Below are positions 1 through 12,249 of a DNA stretch of 64,000 nt, one piece after another. The notes below the pieces were generated by a model. It did not search any database, had not been told where the DNA came from, and worked only from the letters and a program-made list of their open reading frames with translations. The DNA is taken from assembly GCF_000715075.1 (NCBI RefSeq), contig NC_134102.1:101330266-101394265 (forward strand), given 5' to 3'. The translations under genes were made by a program, and so were the position numbers. This stretch comes from Nicotiana tabacum. Its lineage: Eukaryota; Streptophyta; Magnoliopsida; Solanales; Solanaceae. Position 1 is the first letter of the stretch. Every line of letters begins with the position of its first letter.

Positions 1-135
1 TCTCAATCTTAAAAAACTAATAAACAAAGAAAAAAGAAGCATAACCATTCTTATATCATGTCAAGATTACTTAATGCAGAAATGATAAATTTTCCATTAG
101 AGAAGATAGAAGGGAGAGGAAGCATTAGAAGTTTC

Positions 136-352
136 TTATTTCATGATCTGTTATGTGCTTCACTTTTATGCTCCATGATAATTTTGTCTGCAAAATATAA
201 AATCATAATTCACACTTCATAGACGACAATGTCTTTTACTCAATTCTTTCTGAAAAGTGTATATACATAAGGAAATAGATATTCTCAGATCAATTGTGAA
301 AACGGCCAATATTGTTGAAGGTGATTTTGTCGAAGTTAGTATAAAAGGCTAT
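136..352 (+). repeat. Locus-specific repeat R1 (first of three copies)
   Basis: About 215 bp that recurs as R2 (3234-3528) and R3 (3642-3901). All copies share a core beginning near TTATGTGCTTC, then AAAATATAAAATCATAATTC and ATAGAYGACAATG, followed by GTGTAT and GGAAATAGATATTC. R1 stops at about 352, after AAAAGGCTATTA, where an LTR-derived block begins. R2 continues past this point with different sequence, so R1 was probably interrupted by that insertion. No coding potential is seen. The first 135 bases of the window hold nothing recognisable. Confidence 0.7.
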
Positions 353-429
353 TAACTAGTGATATGTACAATAGGGCAACAAGAACACCATTAATATCAC
401 TCAACAAATAATAAATACAAGTACACCCA

Positions 430-705
430 ATTAAATCAAGTCCTTCAAATAAATATCTTTCACATATAATTTTTCCAAATAATTCTCTTTCAAATATAAT
501 TTTCTCAAATAAATATCTTTCAAATATAATTCTTTCCGTAAATATCTTTCAAACATAATTTCCTCAAATAGGTATCTTTCAAATATAATTCTTTCAATAA
601 ATCTCTTCCAAATATAATTTCTTCAAATAAATATCTTTCAATTAATACTTTTTGAATAAAAATCCTTTCAAATAAATATTTTGAATATAATTCTTTCTAT
701 AAAAA
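430..705. repeat. AT-rich imperfect tandem repeat
   Basis: About eight imperfect copies of a 30-35 bp unit built on AAATATCTTTCAAATATAAT and a variant spacer (TTTCTC, TTTCCG). It lies inside the LTR-derived block and has no coding features. Confidence 0.7.
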
Positions 706-1199
706 GTCACCATGTGACACCCTATTTCATAATCATAAAAATACAGGTCTCAGCCCTTTTCATATATTTTTCGTAAACACGGGTCTCAGTCCACTTTCAT
801 ATTTTCACGGCACTTCGTACCCATAATTAAATCATCATATTTCTCCGGCACCTCGTGCCCATTTTTCATATCACATATACACGGACAGTTCACGTGCCAA
901 TAATAAAACTATCATATTTTCCCCGGAACTTCGTGCCCGCATTTCATATCTTAACTGCACGGACAATTCACGTGCCAATATCATCATTATTTACTCACGG
1001 TACCTCGTGCCCACATTTTATTTTATAATCCGCCTAGTAATAACCACAGGCTCCCAATTTCAACATAAATCATATTGTTATCAATTTGGCAACAACAAGA
1101 CAAATTGCACAAGGTATAAAAATAAACACAAGAAAAATCACAACATCACATGAAATTCACCAAGACAATAACTCCACATCATCACATATCATCCCTGAC

Positions 1200-1362
1200 A
1201 ATAGTCACTCTTATCTCTCCTATAGCCACCCTTATCACTCCTATAATAACCTCCATTATCCCTCCGCCCTGACAATATCAATAGCCACCCTTATCGCTCT
1301 TATAGCCACCCTTATTTCTCCTATAGCCACCCTTATCACTCCTATAGCCACCATTATCAATC
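1200..1362. repeat. Short imperfect repeat, CTATAGCCACCCTTAT type
   Basis: Successive 18-20 bp units carrying CTCCTATAGCCACCCTTATC and variants. The open plus-strand frame across it (1086-1667) is explained by this repetition and by low stop-codon density, not by a recognisable protein. Confidence 0.6.
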
Positions 1363-2561
1363 CGCCCAGACAATATCTCAGCACACATAATAACAGTGAA
1401 ATGCCACCCTTATACCCACATAATATCAACAGTGGAATGCCACCCTTATATCCTCAAAATAACAAATCACACAACACAACAATATATACGAAAAATTATC
1501 ATGGCAACATAACAAAATCAATTCATATCACAATTTGCCCAATGGCCACAACCAATTCCAAAGAATACAACAAATCAATTAATTTCAAAACAAATAGCCG
1601 AAAGCTCCACACAATGTGTATAAGACCCAAAAAAATAATCAACATAGATAGAAATTCCTCAGCATAGGGCAACGCCTTCATTAATCCAAATTCTCAATAA
1701 TTATATAAACACTTCTTCCTAAGCTCATTTAATTAATTATTTGTAGAGAAAAAATCCATAATGAGATTAAATTCCAAGAAATATCAAACCAACAAACTCA
1801 CGGAATTACATAAATATTCAAATAACAATCACATCAAATTGTCATATAAAAACAAATTAAACAAACAAGGATTTAGGCATGGCAAATAGATGGTTTAATA
1901 AATGCCAACGATTATCTAATTTACTACACATTAATGCCTAAGATTTTAACCCAATAAAATTTGCGCATATAAGCCCGAGTACGTACTCGTCACCTTGCGT
2001 ACATGGCTTTTCACATTTCATAAATGGCACATAAGAATCGATGCCTAAGGGTAATTCCCCCACTCGAGGTTAAGCAAGATACTTAACTTTTTGAAGTTAT
2101 GCCGATTTTCCAAAATAGCCTTCTTGCTTGAATTGACCTCCGGACAGCCCAAATCTATCCAAATTAATTGTACAACTTCATTAAAATTCATCGAAAACAA
2201 TTTCGGATAATAATACGTCGACTTAAAATTTTATTCCAAAAAGTCAATAAAAGTCAACGCGGGGCCCGCCTCTCGGTACCCGGCATAATTTTTACGAAAT
2301 CCGAACACCCATACCAATTTTATCGAATTCCAATAACAATTCGACCTCTAAGTCTTAAATTTTCGTTTTCCTCCATTTAAATCTGAATTAGACGATGAAT
2401 ATAACTATGGATTCATGAAATATAATTACTTTAGGATATAGAACACTTACTTGAGTTGAAATCATGAAGAAATACTCAAAATCGCCCAAGAACCGAGCTC
2501 CAAAAATTCCAAAACGAAATGGCAAAGTGACTAATTTTTGGTCCTTATGTTTCTGCCCAGT

Positions 2562-2700
2562 TCCGCTTCTGCGAGCACCGTTCACGCTTCTGCGGATACT
2601 GTTCATGCTTTTACGGGCAATTTTCATGCTTATGCGCTGCCTTCGCTTCTGCGAGTACTGTTCACGCTTCTGCGATCACTGTTCATGCTGCTGCCCAGAA
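2562..2700 (-). repeat. Cluster of CGCAGAAGCG-like words in LTR
   Basis: At least five spaced words of the type CTTCTGCG or CTTATGCG (minus strand CGCAGAAGCG), mostly alternating with GTTCATGCTT or GTTCACGCTT. Equivalent clusters occur in LTRs at 35690-35945, 46790-47105 and 57797-58110. Confidence 0.65.
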
Positions 2701-3233
2701 ATCCCAGCAGCTTTTCTTCAAGTTCGAATTGATCTGTTAACCTTCTGAAATCCACCCGAGTCGCTCGAGACTTTAACCAAATATACCAACATGTCCCAAA
2801 ATACAATACAAACTTGGTCGAGGCTCTAACCCACGTCAAAACAACGCCGAAATTACGAATCGCGCATCGAATCGAATTATGAGTTTTAAACTCTTCCAAC
2901 TTTTATATTTTGCGCTGAAACGTATCAAATCAATCCGAAATGACTTCAAATTTTGCACACAAGTCATAAATGATGAAATGGAGCTATTCAAATTTCCGGA
3001 ATAGAAATCCGACCTCGTTATCAAAAATTCAACCTTCGGTCGGACTTTTCAAAAATCTTCCATTTTCCAACTTTCGCCAAAATACGTCGAATTGTCCTAT
3101 GGACTTCCAAATCCAAATCCGAACATACGCCTAAGTCCGACATTACCATACAAAGCTATTGACATCATAAAAATTTCATCCCGAGGTCATTTGCTCAAAA
3201 GTTAACTCTCCGGGACTTTACCATACAAAGCAT

Positions 3234-3528
3234 TAAAACTGACGCTTTTTTCATCTTTGGTTTCATGAAACGTCCCAAAGAATTGAATAAGACATTATCT
3301 ATGTGCTTCGCTTTTATGCTCCGGGATAATTTTTCCTGTAAAATATAAAATCATAATTCACACTTTATAGACGACAATGTCTTTCATGCAATTCTTTCTG
3401 AAAAGTGTATAAACAGAAGGAAATAGATATTCTTACCAGTCACGACCAATTATGAAAATGGCCGATGTAACATCGTCATTGTTGAAGGCGATTTTGACGA
3501 AGTTCATCTAAAAGGCTATTACCGTTGT
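3234..3528 (+). repeat. Locus-specific repeat R2
   Basis: Starts with ATTAAAACTGACGC and CATCTTTGGTTTCAT, shared with R3, and includes the core shared with R1 and R3. It ends near AAAAGGCTATTA. The gap 3529-3641 between R2 and R3 holds unassigned AT-rich DNA. Confidence 0.7.
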
Positions 3529-3641
3529 CCATAATAATCTCAGTGTTGGTTGCTCTTTCAATTTTCAAATTTCTTATATTTCTGCTTTGTTAGCAGCAGT
3601 TTGTCAATGGGTGCAACAGTTCGAAAAAAATTAAATACATT

Positions 3642-3901
3642 AAAACTGACGCCTTTTCATCTTTGGTTTCATTGAATGTCCCAAAGAATTAAATAAGGCA
3701 AGTTATCCTGTCGTTGACAAATCCTTATTTCATGATCTATTATGTGCTTCGCTTTTATGCCCATGATAATTTTGTCTGTAAAATATAAAATCATAATTCA
3801 CACTTCATAGATGACAATGCCTTTACTCAATTCTTTCTGAAAAGTGTATATACAAAAGGAAATAGATATTCTTACCAGTCACGACCAATTGTGAAAGTGG
3901 C
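3642..3901 (+). repeat. Locus-specific repeat R3, cut by an LTR
   Basis: Same start as R2 and the same core as R1. It stops in GAAAGTGGC immediately before an LTR that begins TGATGGTAGG at 3902, whereas R2 continues with CCGATGTAAC. This marks an LTR insertion point. Confidence 0.7.
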
Positions 3902-5215
3902 TGATGGTAGGCCAGGAACTCGTGTTTTAGCTATATTTTACACTCTAATTACTATACTTTTATTGTATTTGAGCCTAACTGTTAGTACTGTGTACTTATT
4001 ACGTGTGTGTTATGTTGTGTAGGATATGATTTCGAGTGAAGAAGCAGGTTTGAAGCTAAAATGGATGATTTGGAGCTTTGAAGTCCGAGTAGAAGCCCAA
4101 TATATTAAGTCGGGATCACGTTCGGGGCTGGAGGACCAAGTATGGATGTCAAAAAGTGAAAAAAAAAGATTACTCTAAGAATAATGCACTACCGTGCCGC
4201 GCCGCGCAATGCGCCGAGGGGCGCGGGTCGCCAGTGCAAAATTCCTGCATAGTAATAAAATAGGTCTCTGAACTTTTCCTCTAATGCGGCGCATGGTGCG
4301 TTGTCTGGAGCGCCGCGACAGTGTATTTTCTCGCCAAATTTTCCCACTTCAGCTTGGAAAGGATAGTTTCGTCCGGGCCCCTACATAGTATAAATACATC
4401 AAAACAAGAATTTTAGAGGACTTTGACCTTGGAAGCTTTTGGAGAGCATTGGAGGCTACAAGACACAAGATTTCATCATCTTTCCATCAATTCAATACTG
4501 GAATTTGGATTGTAATGTTAGATTGATGTTTTCTTACTCTTTAATTATATTTGTGATGACTAGCTCCATGATTGTGGAGTAGTTTCCCTTAGGGTTTGAC
4601 GGATATGGTATTTTGATTGCTATTTGAGGATTTTAACTCTAGTTCTTTATTCGTTTATGGAGTTTTGAATTGTTTGCAACTTTATTCACCAGTTTATTTA
4701 ATCGAAAGAGGAATATTGTGGTCATTATCGTGCATTATTTTATTTGGTTTATTTCAGTTATTCTCTTAAGTAATCGAAAGAGCTTGTTGAATTGTTGATT
4801 AAATCAAGTTAAGAGAGTATTCGAGAGTCTTTTTTCGGAACACTAATCCATAAACGCATGCTTGCATGTTTTCACGGTGCTTATATTAATTCACCTCGTA
4901 AAGTTAAGATTTAATCGAGAGAGGAGTCTTGACTACACGTTTGAACTAATCATCGAGTGAATTCGTGAGAATCATTAGAACATTATAGTGAATTGAACTA
5001 GAGTTGGGTCCCAAATAGCTATCTTGCACCTATCATGTCACGACCCTTATTTCTCGTATTGATATTTCAGTGTTGCTCCACTCTTGTCTTCTAGTAATCA
5101 ATAGTTAATTGTTTTAGTTTATGTATCACCTCGGAAAATTTTGAAGTAGTTAAGCGCTATTAAGAAAGTTGATGTGTGCTAATTATATTATTTTATGTGC
5201 AGACGAGGACTATTA
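3902..5215 (+). mobile_element. Athila-type LTR, 3' end unclear
   Basis: Begins TGATGGTAGGC, the same terminus as the Athila LTRs at 10870-12235 and 19628-20849. It follows those LTRs through blocks such as TTTATTGT-TTTGAGC, GTGGAGCTTTGAAGTC-like text, a tract of GCGCCGC-type words and a stretch resembling TGGATAATTGAAA-type sequence. Overall it is much more diverged than those two LTRs are from each other. It is oriented on the plus strand. No matching 3' end or second LTR is found, so it may be a solo or truncated LTR. Confidence 0.6.
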
Positions 5216-5355
5216 ATATGATGGATATCAATTGGATATGATAATAAGTGTACGAGGAATATTATAAGTGATGTGGGGTCTAAGGATAGCCCTAAGTCCA
5301 AGTCAAGTTGAAAGTTTTATGATAGACTAAAGTTCCAAATGAGTACACATAAGAT

Positions 5356-5405
5356 CAAACTTTCGACGAGCATATCTACATATATATATGCTCGTCGAAA
5401 GTTTG
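5356..5405. other. Perfect 20-bp hairpin
   Basis: Left arm 5356-5375 (CAAACTTTCGACGAGCATAT) pairs perfectly with right arm 5386-5405 across a 10-nt loop (5376-5385). It lies in LTR-derived DNA about 290 bp upstream of a TATA box. Confidence 0.85.
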
Positions 5406-5693
5406 TATAAAAGGCGTTATGTGATGGAAAACCTATCAAATTAAAGATCTTCGAGTCTGGTGTCTAACTCTATAAACCGTTTGTCATTTGGACATTCTTA
5501 CAAGAAGTTATGAACAAATTACCAAAGGCTGGCAGAGGAGTCTGCGGATGCGAAGCATCCGGGGCCGCGTCCGAAAGAAAGACTAGCAGTAAAGTGCTGC
5601 CATAGCATCCAGGTCAGCATCTGAGCTTCAAAGAGGAGTGAACTGAGGATGCGAAGCATCCGAGGCCGCATTCGAAACCCAAAAATCTGGGCC

Positions 5694-5701
5694 TATAAAT
5701 A
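5694..5701 (+). promoter_or_regulatory. TATA box in LTR-derived sequence
   Basis: TATAAATA follows GGGCC and precedes a GGGGGAGGAG stretch, as in plant LTR promoters. Transcription would start about 30 bp downstream. Assigned from sequence and context only. Confidence 0.45.
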
Positions 5702-7990
5702 CAAGGTCGGGGGAGGAGAGTATTTTGAGTATTTGGGGATTAGGATTCTTGAGGTGAAGGGGCGATTTTGAGCTGAAATCAAGTCCAATCAACTAAGGTA
5801 AGTGTTAATGATATTTTAGGTAGATTCTTACTCAATATACATGAGTAGTAACATCATTCTTGCATCCAAATTCTAGATTTCATCATCAAATCATCAAGAA
5901 CACTAAAATCACAAAAGTTGTGATTTTTCAAGATTGAGCTAGTATAGGTAATTTCAATGCTTCAAACTCATTTATTATGAGTAGTTAGAAGTATTTGAAG
6001 CATTTGTTACAAGTTTTAATGGTTGAAAGATTAGATTATAAAACTCTAGTTCATGCCATGAATAGTACTTTTGAGAAAATAAAAGAGAAGATGAATGGTA
6101 ATCTTGGCGATAAAATTTATGAATACAATGAACCTATGGACTTATTTGTTTGCAAAAGATGGAAGTGATCAACTAAGTAATCACCCGAATTGTATATTTT
6201 GCAAGTGTTGATTATGGAAGGCGATGAATAGTAACTTGGTGGCAATGGACAATTGATGCAATATCATTAATGACTTCGAATGTGTATTAAAACATAAGAA
6301 TGAAGTTGAATAGTCTAGCATGTAAAACTATTTGGCGAATTAGGTTGTTGGAGGCTTGTAGCCATCTTATGAGCCATATATGGATATTGATCAATATCTT
6401 ATGTCATATTTTGATGTAATCAGTATATCTTATTGTAGATAACGACTTGTTAGTGATGTTGAGCATTTTAATCAATATTGGAATGATGGAGGATGATTGA
6501 AAGCTTGTAAATATTAATAAAGCGAAAGCGGGGTAAATTGATTAAAACTTACTCTACTTGAGGGACTTTCTCTAAAAGCATGTTTTGAGTTAATACTTAA
6601 GTTATTTGCAAATGTGCTTTCATGTTTGTGGGGACAAACAAGTACGGATGTCTCCATGTACTAGAATATTATGTTGCATATGTAGTGCCATGCCGTTTTA
6701 TAAAATTTTATTTTAAATCTTGTTGGCAAAATGACATTCAAGGTAAATATTATAGGTTTTTTATCAAAACTTACGTATTGACAAGAGTATACATATTTGA
6801 GTACTAACAATAAGTTTTCATGGAAAGTATTTTTCTTGGAAACTGACGAACAGAATAGCACATATGGTATCTTTTAAAGATTGATGTTAGATTGTTAAAG
6901 ACTTTAGCATGTATAAGGTTGTTTATTTAATTTTTGTTCAAACAATTTAGATTTTCTATAAACGATTTATATGGTTGAACTTGTAATTGGATGGGTTGTC
7001 AGATTTTATAACTTTTGTCGGGTTTCAAGACATGGGCTCCACGAGCAATTTTTGAGTTAATTTCGGATTTTTATTGGAAATTAATATTTCCTTATGGAAT
7101 TAATTACAATAATTGGTATTGACTGAATCGAATTAATTGTGGCTAGATTCGAGCCGTTCAGAAGTTGATACGTGCAGAATGGGATTTCTGGAGCATTGCT
7201 TAGCTTGCTCGACATTGGATTCATCTTGTTCGAGGTAAGTAACTCTTCTAATCTTGGAGTTAAGGGTATGAACCCTGAATATACGTATTATGTGAATTGT
7301 TTGGAGGTGACGAACATGCTAGGTGACGGGCGTGTGGGCGTGCACATAGAAATTGTGACGTAATTATTTTGTGAAATTTTGTAGTCAAATAATCTTGGCA
7401 TTTTCCATGTAGTTTTGTGTGTTAAAGAAATTGAGCTGAGAATCATATTAAAAATCATGTTGAGGCTATGTGCCAGTATTATTGAGACCCACAAAGGTCA
7501 TATTGCTGTGAATTATTTGGTTTAAATTGAAAATTTATACTCAGTCATATTCATTTCATTACATATCATATCTCAGTCTCTGTTGTTATTTATTGATACA
7601 TCATATCATCATTTTCGAGCTATTTTCATGACATTGTGAGCCCATGAGAGAGATACTGGAGAGACTGATGACTGAGTGAGGCCGAGGGCCTGATTGTGAG
7701 GATAATTATAGGATCGGGCTACACGTCGCAGCAGGCCATATTGGTTTTATTTACTTATTTATTATGGGATCGGGTTGCACGCCGCAGCAGGCCAGATTGG
7801 CTTATTATAGCACGTGAGTTGTCCGTGCGGATACAAATATTAATACTATAGCACGTGAGTTGTCCGTGCAACACGTCAGTTGTCTGTGCAGATTATAGCG
7901 CTTGGGCTGAATGAGTCCCTCCGGAGTCTCTATACACCCCTAGTGAGCGCAGGTACCTACTGAGTGCGAGTGCCAAGAAAACAGGGTCAG

Positions 7991-8513
7991 GTACCCTCCC
8001 AGAACTAGAAGACACGTTAATCATCTTTGTTTACGAATAAAAGAGGTGTAAACACAGAAGAGTCAAGGGTAGCAGAAGCCGCTAGAATCAGTGAAAGCAA
8101 ACTACGGCAGTAAGATCAAGAGGGCAAGGATTCTGAACGAAAAATGAAGAAGAAGGAATGGAGATCCAATATTTAAATTGCGAAGAATAAGGCAAAGGAT
8201 TATGTATCCCTATTTATAAGAATTCAGGCATCAATATCGAGAAAGCAAACCGTCATTACACAGCTCAAGAATCGAAACGGCAGAGGCACGGGAAATGACG
8301 CGAGGTATTGAGAAAATGCGTAATGATGACGCATGATGATATGATGTCACTCTGAATCGACATGACCCTAGGTTGCGGCTCACGGAAGGCCACAATGCCA
8401 CCTCATCTAAAACACTACTACTCGACCTGCTCGCCCAAACTTCTCAACCATAACTAACAGAGTCCGCTCATCGAGGTCGTCCAGGGTCGACCTCAATAAG
8501 CGGAGGGACTAAC
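7991..8513 (+). mobile_element. 3' internal region of an LTR element
   Basis: Non-coding DNA that leads into the LTR at 8514. Its last bases, GCGGAGGGAC (about 8500-8509), form a purine-rich tract placed where a polypurine tract should be. No ORF of gag-pol type is present, so the element is truncated or was non-autonomous. Confidence 0.45.
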
Positions 8514-9214
8514 TGTATAGGTCATAGTTTGCCCCAAGGGAATCTAGCATGAAGTGGTGTTACGGAAAATGATGTGGCCGAGGTTGACTAGTAAACAGTG
8601 GAGCTCGTGGCCAGGCAGTCGATAATGGCCGAGGTCAAGTATCAAGAACAGTACTAACGGCTAGTTTTTGTAACAAGATATTTAAGAGAATATTCCATTG
8701 AATATTCTTTGTACTTGTCCTTTTAGGGTTGACTGGACATGTTCCATATAAATAGAAAAAAGAGATAAGGGGAGTGAGGGATAATTCTCATTTGATGAGA
8801 ACACTTTTTGAGAAGACGACTCTCTTTGAAAGAGGCACTACCTTTTTATAAAGATTCTCGTTCATATTATTCCCCACGTTTCCATCAGATCCAAGGATTG
8901 TTCATACAAATCTTGGATTTATCTATCATTCACCGTTGTCAGGCAGAATATTCTCTTTGTCCACTTATTATCGGGTGAATCATTCTTCTTATTTACATAA
9001 ATGTCATTTATTAACATTTATTGCTAGATATGTCTCATTTGATGTTCTAGTGGTAAGGAAATTGCATATTTATTGTCATTAATCATATGCAAACTCTGTC
9101 TCTCACATCGTGGATCCTTGTGCTTAATATCTAAAGTTATTATCCTTAACTAGGTTTAACCCTTCATTATTAAATTTAACAGTTTAACCTGAGATTATAT
9201 TTCTCGATCAAACA
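8514..9214 (+). mobile_element. LTR (about 701 bp), probably a 3' LTR
   Basis: Starts TGTATAGGTC after a purine-rich tract and ends CTCGATCAAACA, giving TG..CA ends. It contains TATAAATA at 8747-8754. In related plant gypsy elements the CAAACA end is followed by a primer-binding site; here it is followed by GCTAACACAG, so this copy is a 3' or solo LTR. The family name is not certain. Confidence 0.55.
8747..8754 (+). promoter_or_regulatory. TATA box of the LTR at 8514
   Basis: TATAAATA in CCATATAAATAG, about 235 bp into the LTR, a usual U3 position. Confidence 0.5.
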
Positions 9215-9309
9215 GCTAACACAGTCCTTGGATTGATAAAGTCGCAAATAATAATATGGGTGATTCTTCTAATAAGATGCTTATATACATGATGAACAAC
9301 TTGAAATTT

Positions 9310-9520
9310 CACTACTAGAAATCTGGTAAAAACCGACCAAAAGAACCGACCAAAGTTGATCGGTAATGGCCAATAACCGATCAAAACGCGACCATTTACG
9401 TGTGGACGGTATTTTAGGTGTCGGAAAGGAATACCGACCAAAGTTGGTCGGAAATTATCGACCAACTTTGGTCGGTCAATTAAATTCAAAAAATAAAAAT
9501 ATTGCAAAAAAAAAAACGAC
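9310..9520 (+). mobile_element. CACTA transposon end, truncated
   Basis: Begins CACTACTAGAAATCTGG, a CACTA-superfamily terminus. It is followed by repeated subterminal words in both orientations, ACCGACCAAAGTTGGTCGG and variants (9343-9475). The inverted words produce open frames on both strands (9208-9507, 9366-9668) that are not genes. The opposite terminus and a transposase are absent. 9521-9605 is unassigned. Confidence 0.75.
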
Positions 9521-9605
9521 CATTATCTTTGATCTAAATTTTTTATTCGTGTCGAAATATGTAGTGCTTTATGCCCGGCACTGCAAAATAGTAAGAGATT
9601 TATTT

Positions 9606-9834
9606 CTTGCATTTTCATATGGCCAAAGCGCTCCGTTGACAAATTCTATATCTCAAGATATGCGGTAGTGAATCTTTAGGGGTAAGCATTTACAGGGATG
9701 ACAAAAATGAAGACTCTATGCACCTCTCGAACTCATAATCTGGAAATATATTTATTTCTTCTTTCATTACTTGGCCTTCTTTTCCCTGAATTATTTATAT
9801 CAAATAAAATTCATTAACTGTATCTTTTTATTTA
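9606..9834. repeat. Left copy of inverted flank (pairs with 63773-64000)
   Basis: About 229 bp that is the near-perfect reverse complement of 63773-64000, differing at only a few positions by eye. In both places it lies on the 3' side of the U2 locus. The match runs off the right end of the window, so the full repeat is longer. Confidence 0.9.
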
Positions 9835-9995
9835 CAAGGTGACACGTGAAAGCCCCAATAGCAAGTTACCGTGGTGGACTCTCCCCCTTGAAAAATTGAG
9901 TTAATATCGCGTGAGTTGATAACTCACATATCATATATTAAATTGATAAAAACAGATACTACAGTTGATCTTAGCCAAAAGGACGAGAAAGGTCA
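9835..9995 (-). pseudogene. U2: U2 snRNA gene, 3'-truncated
   Basis: The minus strand reads about 161 nt of U2 snRNA, the branch-point-recognising RNA of the spliceosome. It starts near ACCTTTCTCG, keeps the conserved GGCTAAGATCAA and the branch-recognition core GTAGTATCTG, a stem-loop IIb-like GTGAGTT/AACTCAC pair, an Sm-like AATTTTTC and the stem III CTTGCTAT-GGGG region. It stops after CACGTGTCACCTTG, where the intact copy at 63079 continues into stem-loop IV and the 3' box. The missing part would start at 63241-equivalent and end at 63772-equivalent, so a deletion of about 530 bp removed the 3' end. About 18 differences separate it from the intact copy. It still has an upstream element and TATA box, but without stem IV and the 3' box a mature U2 is unlikely. 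Confidence 0.85.
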
Positions 9996-10020
9996 GCTTT
10001 TATTCTACTTGACTCGCTGG

Positions 10021-10027
10021 AATTATA
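10021..10027 (-). promoter_or_regulatory. TATA box of the truncated U2
   Basis: Minus-strand TATAATT, 26-32 bp upstream of the U2 start. Confidence 0.7.
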
Positions 10028-10061
10028 CCTGGTGTTCTTTTCTTGTTTTTTGTTTCACTTT

Positions 10062-10072
10062 CGATGTGGGAT
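10062..10072 (-). promoter_or_regulatory. Plant snRNA upstream sequence element (USE)
   Basis: Minus-strand ATCCCACATCG is an exact match to the plant snRNA USE consensus RTCCCACATCG. It is separated by 34 nt from the TATA box, the spacing known for Pol II-transcribed plant snRNA genes (Pol III genes have about 10 bp less). Confidence 0.85.
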
Positions 10073-10756
<684 letters not shown>

Positions 10757-10864
10757 TTAAGACAAATATAAAATGGATTTTTATCTAGCTATACTAATAG
10801 AAATATATTTACCATCTTTATTTAAGTTCCTTATTAATTACTTTATATATCTATGTTTACTAGT

Positions 10865-10869
10865 TATAT
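10865..10869. repeat. Target site duplication, Athila left side
   Basis: TATAT directly before the Athila LTR terminus TGTTGC. It matches TATAT at 20850-20854 after the other LTR. Confidence 0.85.
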
Positions 10870-12235
10870 TGTTGCTCTCTAACGTACACGCAAGTATACG
10901 TGGGCGTACAAGTAATAACATGATAAGCCGAGTGTCGAAACCACAGAGACTTGTATCAACTATAACTAAATTCACCAAGATTGTTATTCAGTCGAGCCAA
11001 TTCGAGTTCAAGAGTTTAATTATACTAAACTATAATTTTAAGTAGTAACTAAATTATCAAGCAGAAAAACGGTTGTTGTGTATGCAGTAGAGACAATATT
11101 CCATGGTTGTGATCGATTCACCAATCCTATTGTGTTCTAGTTAACTCTCCCTTTTATACAATTCACTCATGGTTGCTAATTAATCGAACAATTGCACTCA
11201 TAGCCTTCTCCCGAAATACTACTCGCCTATTCAAAATAGATTAACGCCTATTTTCCTATGAAATCAATCTATTAAGAACGCATTAATATTACAATATTTA
11301 ATTCAGTACGGTGACTAGGTATATTCCTATCCTAACCATAAATCTGTGGCCCTTCAGAGTTAAGATCGTGCTCTCTTCAATTCTTCTCTAATTTAGATAT
11401 GGTTTTCCAAAGCATAGCATAGATAGTCAATAGAACCTAACTAGTGGCCAGACAATTAAACAATTAATCACAGGATTAAAGAAACAACCATATATTGGTG
11501 AATTGTAATTAAGGTTAAGTCAACATTAAACAACAATATTCATGGCTAAATCACAACCCTAGAACTATGGGTTTTAGCCACTCATAATAGTATCAAACAA
11601 ATTCCTAAGTGCTGGATAATTGAAAATACTAAGAAAAGATAAAGAAATCTGAGATATCCTTGCTCCCGAATGTTCCTCGTGTGTCTCTAGGTCTAAAATG
11701 TATCAAAAGTCCAGAAAATAACGTTTTTTCATGTATTTATACCAAGTAGGGTCGGACCTAGACTAAATCTCCCTTTCCTAACCGAAATAGGAAAACTTGC
11801 AAACTTAATGCTTTCCATGCGTCACACTGTGCATCGCCCAATGCGTCGTACTAATGCTTTTTTCTGTCATGCCATAAAAAATCTAGTCTCTAAACTTTGG
11901 AAATTTCTCACAAAATTTTGCACTAATGCGTCGCACAGTGCCTCGCATTATTGCATTTCTTCAGCAGTTGCTTCTTCCTTGAATTTTGACGTTCAGAATT
12001 GATCCTCGACCTCCGAACACGATCTTGGCTTAATTTCTTGGGCTTTTACTCAGACTTCAAAGCTCCACATAGCTCGAATTAGTTACACAATATCTACATA
12101 ACTCAGAATCGGTCCTACAAGGCATAAAACACACAATAAGTGCAAAACACTAGCGATTAAAGCTCAAACACAATAAAAGTACAATAAATTAGAGTGTGAT
12201 TAGCGATTAAAATACGCAATTATAGCCTACCATCA
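10870..12235 (-). repeat. Athila 3' LTR
   Basis: 1,366 bp. The minus strand runs from TGATGGTAGG at 12235 to CAACA at 10870. It is about 140 bp longer than the 5' LTR, mainly through a segment at 11785-11930 (with CGTCGCAC-like words) that the 5' LTR lacks. It differs from the 5' LTR at several percent of positions by eye, so the insertion is not recent. Confidence 0.85.
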
Positions 12236-12249
12236 ATACCCCACACTTA
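12236..12249 (-). other. Athila polypurine tract
   Basis: Minus-strand AAGTGTGGGGTAT immediately precedes the LTR start TGATGG. This purine-rich tract primes plus-strand DNA synthesis in LTR elements and is typical for Athila. Confidence 0.75.

Larger units (their letters stand above)
356..3231 (-). mobile_element. LTR-derived gypsy fragment, non-coding
   Basis: Inserted between R1 and R2. Read on the minus strand it has the layout of a long Solanaceae gypsy LTR: a CGCAGAAGCG-type word cluster (2570-2700), a GTAAGT donor-like site (2445-2452), a CGTAC-rich weak inverted repeat (about 1978-2010) and repeated CACGTGAATTGTCCGTG-like words (880-990). The same order of parts occurs in the chromoviral LTRs at 44993-47789 and 57112-59079. 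No terminal TGTAACG is seen, so the ends are undefined. Short open frames here (for example 1086-1667) have no recognisable domain and reflect low-complexity sequence. Confidence 0.55.
5216..7990 (+). mobile_element. Composite of gypsy LTR fragments, non-coding
   Basis: Plus-strand LTR-like sequence with a TATA box (5694-5701), splice-donor-like AGGTAAGT sites at 5796-5803 and 7233-7240, two GATCGGG-TGCACG-CGCAGCAGGCC words (7700-7800) and three CACGTGAGTTGTCCGTGC-type words (7800-7890). The latter are the complement of words in the block at 720-1030. Part order matches the chromoviral LTR family, but no TG..CA termini were fixed, and 5900-6900 is featureless AT-rich DNA. Short frames here are not convincing genes. 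Confidence 0.45.

Noticed and set aside
1086..1667. 193-codon ORF as a host gene
   Set aside because: Low-complexity His/Asn/Ser/Ile/Thr-rich product from a short repeat in LTR-derived DNA, no domain, no plausible promoter.
9208..9668. ORFs on both strands around 9400 as coding genes
   Set aside because: They arise from inverted subterminal repeats of a CACTA element end.
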